Origin: Apiotrichum sp. Y4204
Taxonomy: Eukaryota; Basidiomycota; Tremellomycetes; Trichosporonales; Trichosporonaceae
Assembly (NCBI GenBank): GCA_025531455.1
Contig: JAMYHL010000007.1
Coordinates: forward strand, 558,001-622,000
Reading direction: 5' to 3'
DNA length: 64,000 bases
Below, in pieces: positions 21,734 through 32,370 of the stretch (position 1 is the stretch's first letter; every line of letters starts with the position of its first letter). The notes under the pieces are model-generated. The model did not search any database. It worked only from the letters and a program-made list of their open reading frames with translations, and was not told the origin of the DNA. The position numbers and the translations under genes were made by a program.

Positions 21734-23915
21734 ATGGCGTCCCGCGCTGATATGTCTCGCCACGGCGAGGGCCACAAGGGTGAGCACGCCCGTGCGTCGG
21801 CCAGTGCTGACGGCAGAAAACTATACGATGATGCAGTTCTTCGAGTGGTATGTCCCCAAGGGCTCGCACTGGAACAAGTACAAGGAGGAGGTGCCGCACC
21901 TCGCCGACATAGGTATCACCGCTTGCTGGATCCCGCGTGAGTAATGGGCCGAGCTCCAAGTGATGTGGCGCGGGAGGCGTTCCACGGTGAGAACCTGGCT
22001 GATGGCAGCGCCGACCAAGGGTAGCAGCCCCGACGGAACGGGATACGACATGTGAGTCGTCCTGATCTGCAATCCGCGCTCCACTACGGCGCTGGTAGCA
22101 CGAATCGAGAGTTGACACACAGCTACGATCTGTGGGACCTCGGAGAGTTTGACCAGAAGGGAGCGAAGGGGACGCACTGGGGCACGAAGGAGGAGCTCCT
22201 CTCCGCGATCAAGACCGCCAAGGACGCCGGTATCATCAGCTACATTGATGCGGTCCTCAACCACAAGGCCGGTGCGGACGAGAAGGAGCTCTTCAAGGCC
22301 ACCATGGTCGACCGCGGCAACCGCAACAAGGACGTCGGCGAGATGACCGACATTGAGGGCTGGACCAAGTGAGTGTGGGAGTGTGTGGCGACGCCCCTAG
22401 CTCGACAACCCCATCTAACCTCAGGTTCACATTCCCCGGCCGTGGTGACAAGTACTCCCCGATGAAGTGGGTGCGTATCACAGTGGCATACTTCACGACG
22501 CGACCACTTACTGACATTCAGAACTTTAACCACTTCACCGGCGTCGACTACGACGCCAAGACCGAGACCAACGCCATCTACCGTATCCAGGGCGACGGCA
22601 AGGAGTGGGCGGACGACGTCGACACCGAGAATGCCAACTATGACTATCTCATGTTTGTGAGTGAGACTGAGACTCGCTTGAACTGACACCGCAGGCCGAC
22701 AGTGAGCCACATCACATGCCAATATGGGCCCCTCATGGGAATATACCACTAACCCAGCAGTTGACCACAAGCACCCTGAAGTTCTTGAGGACCTCAAGTG
22801 TGTATCCATCCGGCTTCTCGGGCGTGACTGACCGCAGGAACTGGGGCGACTGGATCCTCGACGAGACTGGAGCGTACGGCTTCCGCTTCGATGCCGTCAA
22901 GCACATCTCGGTGAGCTGCAGGAACACAGGTCACGATGTCTGACAGCCAGCGCGATTTCATCGACGAGTTTGTCAAGCATGTCCGCGCGGACCAGAAGGG
23001 CCGTCCCGAGTCCTTCTGCGTGGGCGAGTTCTGGAAGGGTGAGTGATGGAGAAGGCGACTGGGTTGTGAAACAACCCGGGCCGTGTGTGTAAAGATGCCA
23101 TTCTGGTGGCCTTGTGCTCACACACCAGACTCGGTCGAGTCGCTGTGCGCATATCTCGACGGCATGGACTCGCAGTTCTCCGTCTTCGACACCCCCCTGC
23201 AGGGCAACTTCAAGGAGGCCGGCGATGCCGCGGAGAACTTTGACCTTCGCAAGGTGTTCGACGGTACACTTGTCCAGGCTCGTCCCATCGACGCTGTTAC
23301 TCTCGTTGACAACGTGAGTGAATCGCAGGAGCGGTCCATGTGGTCCACCTGCTTCTTCACAAACTGCAGCCCCCTGACATTCAGCACGACACGCAGGTCG
23401 GCCAGTCGCTGGAGAACTGGGTAGCAGCGTGGTTCAAGCCGCTTGCGTACGCCCTCATCCTCCTGCGCCCTGACGGCTACCCCTGCGTCTTCTACGGCGA
23501 CCTGTATGGCACGGGTGGCGAGAATCCGCAGCCGCCGGTCTCGCAGCTCGAGGACATTATCCGCGCGCGGAAGCTCTTTGCATACGGCGAAATGGTCGAG
23601 TACTGGGACCACCGTGAGTACTGTTTATTTCCTGCCTCGCTGACCACAGCGAACACTGTCGCGTGGTACCGCAAGGGCGACGAGCACCACGACGGCCTCG
23701 TCGCCGTTCTCTGCAATGGCAATGATGAGGGCACGAAGCGCGTCGAGGTCGGCAAGGAGCACGCCGGCAGCAAGTGGACGGACGTTCTCGGCTGGCACCA
23801 GGGCGAGGTGGTCATCGGCGACGACGGATGGGCCGAGTTCAAGTCTCCCTCGAAGAGCATTAGCATCTGGGTCAAGGAGGACGCCAAGGGCAGGGACCAG
23901 TTCAAGAAGGACTAG
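21734..23915 (+). CDS. Alpha-amylase, GH13 intracellular type
   Basis: Hydrolyses alpha-1,4-glucan. About ten exons with short introns; exon 1 is 21734-21779 and exon 2 is 21817-21936. The joined start reads MASRADMSRHGEGHKENYTM, then MQFFEWYVPKG, the hallmark of the bacterial-liquefying-amylase-like GH13_5 group. Also visible are YDLWDLGEFDQKG, the IDAVLNHKAGAD region, FRFDAVKHIS (nucleophile Asp, about 22890), CVGEFWK (acid/base Glu, about 23020) and LVDNHDTQ (transition-state Asp, split by an intron at about 23313-23396). All three catalytic acids are kept. There is no signal peptide, so the enzyme should act inside the cell. Known GH13_5 fungal enzymes such as Histoplasma AMY1 are linked to alpha-1,3-glucan synthesis. 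The C-terminal domain ends DAKGRDQFKKD at 23915. Confidence 0.92.
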
Positions 23916-25069
23916 AGTGTTAGACATGAGACACGATAGTAACGTTGCCAAATACAGGGCATGTCATGACTATGATGATGCAGTTGTGGATGTGCGGTTC
24001 GAATGCTTGACCCAGCCTGGTGTGAAGCGAGCTATGAGGCGTTTGTCGCCAACGAGTGGGGATGTGACGTTCATGTGACCTCTGCTCAAGCACTGGCGTG
24101 CCTGTCCGGGCCTCTGGCGGGGTGTGATGAGCGCGGCGAACGCTACCGCACTGTGAGCTACAGCCTGCTGCAAGGCCGCAAGACAGAATGCAGGTCGTAG
24201 TTGCCATATGGCCATCTGGAGCATGGTTGACCGCGGTTCGCAGCAGAATGCACAAACGAATCTCCTCATTCCTCGGGGCTTGTGGCGTCAACGCCCAATT
24301 TCTCAATTGCACGATAAGCTATCTTTCGCTTCGCTCGTCCTCCGAACCGGACGCGGCCTGTTCACACACCACGTTCAGCATAATTCAGTATGGTATGTGT
24401 CCACCTGTACGCTGTTGCTTCTGCACACGGCATGTGACCTGCTCAGCAAATTTACAACTTCGCAGCTCGCAACTTGGCAGGTGGCCAGGTGGCACAGACG
24501 ACGAACGTGCAAGTGCTCTCCTCATACCGAGCACAGGTTGATGAGTGATGGAATGACATCATCGGCTACTGATGCAGCCCTCATCCAGCGTGTTGGTGAT
24601 CGCCCAGGCACAATCGGTTACAAGCCCCCAAGCCCAAGCCCAAATGCCCACCAATCCATATCCCCAGCAGATCCTGTTCCTCTCTCTCTCTAGCTCTTGT
24701 CAGCCGCTAGTGGGAAGGGGAGGTCTGGCCTCGATCCTCAAGTATGCATGTAGTCCAGTGGTGTGAATCCCTTGCTGCATCCCATGACCTGTGGTGCAGT
24801 GGGTCTGTTGTGTAGTGGGTGCATTGAATGTACTGTGCAAACTGTGCCTTGTGCCCCCATGACATGAGCGAGCCTGAGGCGATTCAGACTGCGGCCGTTG
24901 TCAGTCCGATCAAACGTTGCACTCGTTTATCGCCCACACCACCATCGCAAACGATCCATCAAGCGGGCCCAACAAGCCAACAGCAATCTCCTCCCGTCAC
25001 ATCTCACTGTCCCGTCTCAATTCATCTCAATCCACCTCTTATCGAACACCTCTATCCATCCACCACGGC
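23916..25069. other. Intergenic, no gene seen
   Basis: 1.15 kb between amylase and phosphofructokinase, both rightward. Only weak short frames. Some CCCAAGC repeats occur near 24630. Confidence 0.55.
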
Positions 25070-28000
25070 ATGGCAATGGAAGAGGCAAGCCCGCGGTCCA
25101 TGACCCCGGCCGCGAACACCGACCCGCCGCTGCGCCCCAACGGCCATGTGCAGTTCGCGTCGCCGATCGCCCAGCGCCGCACTGCGTCCCCGGACCAGAT
25201 GGCCAGCTTTGACTTTGGCGCCTTTGGCGGTGGCGGCGGCGGCGGCGTGGCGCGCCGCACGGCGCAGCAGAAGAGGATCGCCGTGCTCACATCCGGCGGC
25301 GACTCGGCAGGCATGAATTCTGCGGGTGAGTATCCAGACAGATGGGATCGAGAATCCTTCCAAAACTGTGGTTGACACTGTAGTCCGTGCTGTCGTCCGT
25401 TATGGTATTGCCCGGTGAGTAGCGGTTGATAGCTTGACAAACACAAAAGACCGTACAACCATATCCATTGCTGCACACAGCCTCGGGCCGCCGAGCTTGT
25501 GTGATCGCCGCATACAGGCTGATGTGAAACCCATGACTGACAAGACAGTGGCTGCGAGGCCTACATTATCCGCGAGGGATGGGAGGGCCTCGTGCGCGGC
25601 AACCCGCCCGACTCGACACCAGAGTCATCGAAGGAACCTTCCACCTCTGTGACGCCATCCCTCAACCCCCGCAGCGTCTCTTTCGCGAACATGGTCGAGA
25701 AGCTGACGACGGAGGATGACGATGACAACGACGACAGGGGAGGTCATTACTTCTCATCGCAGTCGTGGACACCCATGCCATTTGACTCGAATGACCCCGA
25801 CTCCATCGCCCCGCTCTCTAACGCTCCTCTCTCGTTTGGATACGGCGGTTTGCTCCGAGACGGAGCGGGAGAGGGCGATCTCGACGAGATGGCCGCCACG
25901 TTCGCGGAGCATACCCCGCTCAGGCCCGAGGAGAGCGACGGCGAAAAGTCCCTCAAGGGCCGGTACATTGTCCGAGTCGGCTGGGACGACACACGCGGAT
26001 GGCAGGGCGAGGGCGGAACGCTCATTGGATCGTCGCGCTGCCCCTCTTGTGAGTTGTGTGATGGGATGGATGCTCGGATGGATGCTCACACCCAGTCCGG
26101 ACGCACGAGGGACGCCTCACGGCCGCGCACAACCTGATCCGGTTCGGCATCGACTGCCTTGCAGTGTGTGGAGGCGACGGCTCGCTCACCGGTGCCGATA
26201 CCTTGCGTCGCGAGTGGCCTGACTTAATTCAAGAGCTGTACGAAACCGGCGAAATCGACGAGGATCAGCTGGAGGAGCACCGCCACCTGAACATTGTCGG
26301 TCTTGTGGGCTCCATCGAGTACGTCGGAGAAATGGCGACGGGTGGAATATTGTCATTGGTACTGACAATCCAGTAACGATATGTCGATGACGGACCTTAC
26401 CATTGGCGCTGAGTAAGTCATTCCCCGGTTTCGGACGATTGTTCTGACCAACAGCACGGCCCTGCACAGGGTTTGTGAAGCTGTCGACTCCATCTCGTCG
26501 ACTGCCTCGTCCCACTCTCGCGCCTTTGTTATCGAGGTGATGGGCCGCCACTGCGGCTGGCTCGCGCTCATGGCGGGCGTCTCGACAGGAGCCGATTTTA
26601 TCTTCATTCCCGAGGACCCGCCGGGGCCCAATTGGGAGGAAGACATGTGTGCGACACTAAAGCACCACCGCGACGTGGGGAAGAGGAAGAGCATTGTCAT
26701 CGTCGCTGAGGGCGCGCTCGATCAGCAGCTTAAACCCATCAAGGCCGAACAGGTCAAGCAGATCCTCGTCGACCGCCTCGGCTTCGACACCCGAGTCACA
26801 ACACTTGGCCACACCCAGCGCGGAGGTCGGCCGTCTGCCGAGGATCGTATCCTGGTGAGTGCCAGAAGCTAAATATGAGATTGACACCCAGGCTGCGCTG
26901 CAGGGCGTGAAGGCGGTCGAGGCATTGCTTGAGGCCACACCGGACACGCCGTCATACATGATCGGCATCAGCGAAAACAAGATAACAAAGGTGCCGCTGC
27001 TCGATGCCGTCGCCAAGACGCAAGCCGTCGCGGCCGCCATTGAGGCCAAGGACTTTGCCAAGGCCGTTTCGTTCCGGGACTCGGAGTTCCGTGACATGCT
27101 CGAGGCATTCAAGGTCGGCAGCTCGATTGGCGCCACCGAGTGTCTTCCTCCGGAACAGCGCCTCCGCATTGGTATCATTCAGTGAGTTGTTCCTTTCCAC
27201 GCAGAGACGTTTGCATGCGGCCTGTCGATCAACCTTCGATTGAGCGTGCATCCAGGTCGATCTCAACTTCCTCTCACTAATCTGCACGCCATGCTGACTT
27301 GGTAGCATCGGCGCTCCAGCTGGAGGAATGAACGCGGCCACCCGCCAGGCGGCGCGGTACTGCCTTTCACGAGGCCACACACCGCTGGGCATCTACAATG
27401 GTATCGAGGGCCTTCTTGACGGGAGTGTCTCCGAGCTGTCCTGGCTGCGTGTAGATAACTGGACTACGCGCGGCGGCTCCGAGCTCGGTACCAACCGCAC
27501 GCTGCCGAGTATCGATATCGGGGGCGTGGCCGTCGCGCTCCAGCGTCACGAGATTCACGCACTTTTCATCATCGGCGGCTTTGAAGCGTACAGCTCCGTC
27601 ACCATGCTGGAGAAGGGACGAAAGGAGTACCCCGCCTTGCGGATCCCGATGATCCATCTCCCTGCTACACTATCGAACAACGTTCCCCTAACGGACTTCT
27701 CACTCGGCAGCGATACATCCCTTAATGTTCTTGTTGAGGCTGTGAGTGTAGTGTGCCTTGTTCATTTTAGTAGCTGGTTGAGGCGTTTGTCTAACCCTTG
27801 CAGTGTGATGCGATCAAGCAGAGCGCCAGCTCATCGCGTAGCCGAGTGTTTGTTGTCGAAACGCAGGGCGGTATGAGTGGCTATCTTGCCACCTTGGGTG
27901 CCCTCGCCACCGGTGCTGTGCTGGTGTACACTCCCGAAGAGGGTATCAACCTGCGCACGCTCCTCGAGGACGCAGAGTTCCTCAAGGAGCGGTACAAGCT

Positions 28001-28624
28001 TGATGAGAACGGGCAGCAAGAGGGTCGGCTGGTTATCCGGTGAGTTCGAAGCGAGAGGCCTGCCAGACGCGAGCTGACTCGAAATCTAGTTCGGAGAAGG
28101 CGTCAAGCGTGTACAGCACTGAGATTGTCACCAAGATTTTCAAGGAAGAGGGGAAGAAGCTGTTCGACGCGAGGAGCGCGCAGCTCGGCCACACGCTTCA
28201 AGGCCTGCTTCCTTCGCCGCTGGACCGCACGCGTGCTTCGCGTATGGCGCTGCTGGCGATAAAGTTCCTCGAGCGCCATGCAACACCCGACCCACTGGCC
28301 TTCCACTCGCGCCGCAAGGCAAAAAGTGAAGGCGACCCGGGCTCGGCAGTGATGATTGCAATCCGCGGCTCCAAGGTCCTGTACGCGACGATGCAGGAGG
28401 TGATGGAGCACTCCAACGTCAAGCTCCGCCGCGGCGAGGACGTGTGGTGGAGCGACATTAAGCGCCTCGTCGAGATCCTCGGTGGCCGCACTGGTCTCGT
28501 CCAAAACGTACTCGGGGACCGTGTCCAGAAGAAGCCCAAGCGCCCCGTCCGCGCGCGCTACGGCAGCTACGCCATCGCAGGCGTCAATGATGACTGTCCC
28601 GTGCCCAACCTGAATCCTACGTAG
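25070..28624 (+). CDS. PFK1: ATP-dependent 6-phosphofructokinase
   Basis: Glycolytic enzyme phosphorylating fructose 6-phosphate with ATP. The ATG at 25070 opens [18 protein letters not shown]; a second in-frame ATG follows at 25076. The two tandem halves typical of eukaryotic PFK are present. The N-terminal catalytic half has [13 protein letters not shown] (about 25290), [12 protein letters not shown] (about 26165), GSIDNDMSMTD across an intron (about 26310-26395) and [17 protein letters not shown] residues (about 26530). The regulatory half starts [14 protein letters not shown] (about 27310) and has [18 protein letters not shown] (about 27660). An acidic/Ser-rich insert (about 25610-25950, including a run of Asp near 25715) separates the first glycine loop region from the VGWDDTRGW segment. 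About ten short introns. The stop is TAG at 28622-28624. It lies downstream of the amylase on the same strand but with its own 1.1-kb upstream region. Confidence 0.95.
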
Positions 28625-29328
28625 TTGATTGCTTTTGCGCAGAACGTGATGTATAGTATGTTCTAGTCCTACCTCTGCTGTGGTTTGCAACTCGCCGACC
28701 ATGTCCCCGTGTCCTCTCGGTTCTCTGGGCTCTGATCATTCCTACGATTATGAGCAGCGACTAGCAGAATCCACAAGATCAACTTGGAAGCGTTGATCTC
28801 ACGCTGATCTCACCCTATTTTTGCTCTATTCCCATGCTTTTATGATTTTCAGGAATGTTTGGCCCCCTGACAAGTACCGTCGACGCTTGCGGTGACGAGC
28901 AGAGCGCTGGTGGCGACGGGGTAAGCTTTGGCGGTGACGAGCAAAACAATCTTGCCGTCGAACAGTCTTGGGGGTCTACTGTTTCGAGCCTTGGGGGCGT
29001 CAAAATGACTCTTGAATTATCTTGGGGGCGTGGTAATTTGGCATGACGCAACCCAGGTACTGATCCAACCGATCAGTCTCGCCGGAAACCGGAGAATTTA
29101 CGATCACAGCGATTGTGGATTGTCAGAAGGGTAAGATCGGTCGTTGTGATTATTATCATGCCTTGTCGGTCTGGACCATTGTTGATATCTTCACTATGCA
29201 ACTGCTCAACGATTGTGCTGGCGGTTGGTTACATCCAGCCTCTGGGCCGTAATGCGGCTGTCCGCCGGCTACCCACCGGAACCTGTATCCCTCTAACATG
29301 TCATACAACAACGCTACAACAACACACA
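28625..29328. other. Convergent intergenic with short G-rich repeats
   Basis: 704 bp between the PFK and SLX4-like stop codons. Between 28890 and 29035 it holds GGCGGTGACGAGCA-like and CTTGGGGGCGT-like repeats. A 63-codon frame (28855-29046) is open through them but has no other support. Confidence 0.5.
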
Positions 29329-31648
29329 CTAACGCCGCCGCCGCGGCCCCGTCGGGTCCGCAGTATAGTACGCAACGCCCTGCCGTCAGCTCTTCTCCTC
29401 TCGCATTCGGCACACTCACCCTGGCATCGAGAAAGCGCTTCAACGCATCCTTCCACCCCGCGCCGCTGATGCCGGCCAAGAGCGCACGGCTGATGAGCTC
29501 GTCAAAGGCGATCGGCTCGTACCGCAGGATACGCGTCCAGAACGCAGTGTCGTCCCTGATCATGCGGTAAAACTGCGTATCGAGTTCGGCGGGCGTGGGT
29601 GGGGCCGTGGGGCGGGTTGGTATCTCTTTCTCTTTGTCCTTGGAATCCTGGGTCTTGGAATTCTTGTCCTTCCCACGGCCCTTCACCTTGTCCCCATCCC
29701 CCTTCCCAGAGGATCGCGCCCCCGCCTCCCAACACGCAACGGCGATATCCACCAGCGCGCCGCGATCCCGGCTCGCGCGGTATCCGAACCCAACCACCAG
29801 GCGCTGCAGTCAGTCACCAGAACGGCTTCCAAAGGCAGATTAGTCAGCCAGGGCACTGACCTGTAGCTCGACCGTGTTCCAGGAACTGTAATCTGGCATC
29901 TCTTCAAGGTCGTTCCTCTCGCCCAGTGTCTCGTTCGCCCCGCTCGCCTCCAGCACATCGGCTGCGCCATGCCACTCCATACACGCGTCCGCACCCCAGT
30001 CATCGTCACGGCCCTCCCAAGTCATCACGGCGTCGTCGCCCCAGTCGGAGTGATCATGCAGAGACAGCGCCTCAAGCGCATCAGACGCTGCGTTTCCGGG
30101 ACTCAGAGGAGAGCCAAACGCGTCACTTTCAGACCCGACACTAGCCACCGAGGGCGACGGCGATTGCGCGCCGGCGCGCCGCCCGTCCCCGCTCGGCCGT
30201 CGACTGGGGGAAGCGCCCTGGCCCGCGCGCTCCCCCGGCCGAAAAGGGCGACGAGGAAGAGGACTGTGGCGTGAACGTGAACCGGCCGCCGCAAAACGTC
30301 TGTGTACCTGGGAGCGCTATGCTCTGCGCCAGACTCTGAAGGCTCTGGCTTTGGCTTGGGGCAAAGCACCCGCCGCCGTCCTCGTGCTCGGCGGGGATCA
30401 TGTGTCGTCGCCGAACTGCCTGGCTCAGCGCCGCCTCGGACCGCTGTGTCAGTGCGGCTTCCTCGCGCTCAAAGGCGGCGCGCACGCTCTGCGTCAGGCC
30501 GATACGCGGTGGTGCTTGGAGGAGAATTTCAGGAGAGGGGGAGCGTGTGCGTGGAGGCCGCGCGTATTCTGATGCAAGGCTTGATTCGCCCAGCGGTTGT
30601 GTTGAGGGGAGGTTTTGATCTGGTTGTGGAGAGTCGGTACGATCTGGAGTTGGGGAGGCCGTACCCCGTGGCGAGGCCGTCGTACTTAAAGAACGTCGCT
30701 TGTGGGGAGACCGAGAGCGGGAGCGAGATCTCGAGAGCGACCTCCTCCGACGCGGCGACGAACCCACGAGACGTGACACGCGGGTGGACACCTCGTCCGC
30801 CCACCCCTCTCTCGAATGGTTAGCCGTAACCGTCGTGACATTCAGTTTCGGCTTTGTCTTTCCCGCCTTGCGCTCGTCGTCGCGGGCGGTATGGTGCGCA
30901 AGAAGGGTCATGTCGCGGGCGGGCTGGAGCGCGTCGCTGATAAGCGCTTTGAGGTCGGGCGGCGGATTCGGCGGCCGGAATAGCGGCGGGAGGCACGTTG
31001 AGATGTGCCGCTAAAAGTCAGTATTCGGTCTACACAGCTGTTACCTACCCATCGCTCGGGGCCTGATTGCCGCTTAAACTCTTTGGCGCGACACACGACG
31101 CACGTCTGCAGCTGGAGGAGGACGGCGGGTTTTCCCAGCCAGTCGGGAATAGGAAGCGGGTCGCGGTCGGGGTAGAGCGTGAATGAGGGGGTGGTCGATG
31201 CCGATGGGATGTTGGAGGCTGAAGGCGTGGGACGCGTCCGAGACGGCTCTAAACTCGCAGTCTTGCTCCTCGATCGGGATGTCTCCCCAGCACTTCCACT
31301 CGCGTACGTAAAGCGGGCCGCAAGACCGCGCACAGTCGTCTCCCGCACGAATATCACCTCTTCGTCCTCCTCTTCCGGCGGCGGTGTAGGCTTCCGCGGG
31401 CGGCCGCGCTTCGGCGCAGGCGGCGCATCGAGGATCGTAATTCCGTCGCTTGACGAGCTCGAAGACTGCGTAGGGACGAGCCTCGTCGACTTGGGCTGTG
31501 ATTTCGCAACAAGATTTCGCGTCCCGCTCGGCGTGCCGCTTTTGCCACTTCTTGCGGTTTTGGCGCTCCCGGACCGCGACCGCGTCGCGCGCCGAGGAGG
31601 GTCGATCGCGACGGGCTCGTCCGTATCTGAGTCGGGAACGAGCTCCAT
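29329..31648 (-). CDS. SLX4: SLX4-like structure-specific endonuclease scaffold
   Basis: Scaffold of the Slx1-Slx4 nuclease acting on branched DNA in the nucleus. The ATG at 31648 opens MELVPDSDTDEPVAIDPPRR. An AT-hook-like KRGRPRKP lies near 31400. A Cys/His cluster follows: CVVCRAKEF, then RW-H---C across a 38-nt intron (about 31012-31049), fitting a UBZ-like zinc finger. A long Ser/Arg-rich region comes next. The C-terminal exons read VELQRLVVGFGYRASRDRG, then TRILRYEPIAFDELISRAL, then FLDARGVAYYTADPTG across the last intron, matching the SLX4 conserved C-terminal (SLX1-binding) domain. The stop is TAG at 29329-29331. Between about 30140 and 30370 the frame must shift, but I find only a weak intron (about 70 nt, GTGCTT donor) to do it; see findings. 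Confidence 0.72.
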
Positions 31649-32370
31649 CGCGGAGGTGGGTATGGGTATGGGTATGCTAGATGGCAGTGTTGGGTGTAAG
31701 GAGATTAAAAAAAAGTTTGCCGCTCGTCGCTGCTGGTGGTCTTGTCGATGTCGCTTGCATGTGTGTCTTGTGGAATGTGATTCACAACAATGTCACGTGA
31801 TAAGGACAGGTGGCGAGTGTGCGGAGATAGGGGTCATATCCGTATTTCCCCTTACACATATATCCGGGACGGAAGCAGATCACATCCGGCCAAGTGATCC
31901 GGTGATCGGTGTCGTCATTCCATCTCTGATGCATCCGGACCGGACAGCGGACAAGCCAGCGCTGGCTGTGGGAGGCGCGCGCTCGGACCCCCTCCAAAAG
32001 ACAGCAGGTCAGCAGCAAAAGGTGATCAGTCTCCCAGACAACAAAGCATCAAAGCGACAGAGTCACAGGCTCCACTTAATATCGAATGCATGCATAGCAA
32101 CATCCAACAGGGTGGTAGTGAGGGAAGCTGTCGTGGTGGCGAGCGGATGCACGCTGGTAGAGCGTATGTGTTGCCAGGCGACGTGTGCAGGATGATGATT
32201 TTTGTTGTTGTTGTTTCCCCCTTCCCTTCCACTTCCGGTCATTGAGCGGCCACACTCTCTCTCGACAAGTCTCGAATGTAGAAAAGTAGACGACGCCTCC
32301 CTTCTTACCATTCCCATCCAACCATTCCATTCTTCTCCACTCCACTCTTCTCACTCACTCATCCTCTGCC
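31649..32370. other. Divergent promoter region
   Basis: 722 bp between the SLX4-like and MATH-BTB starts, presumably holding both promoters. No TATA box is clear. The part at 32200-32370 is pyrimidine-rich (repeated TTCC and CACTC), typical of a fungal 5' leader. Confidence 0.5.

Noticed and set aside
23985..24010. GGTTCGAATG resembling a tRNA B box
   Set aside because: The motif ends GC instead of CC, and no A box or cloverleaf arms can be drawn around it.
21734..28624. Amylase and phosphofructokinase as a co-regulated pair or cluster
   Set aside because: They are separated by 1.15 kb with independent upstream regions, and nothing in the sequence links their regulation.
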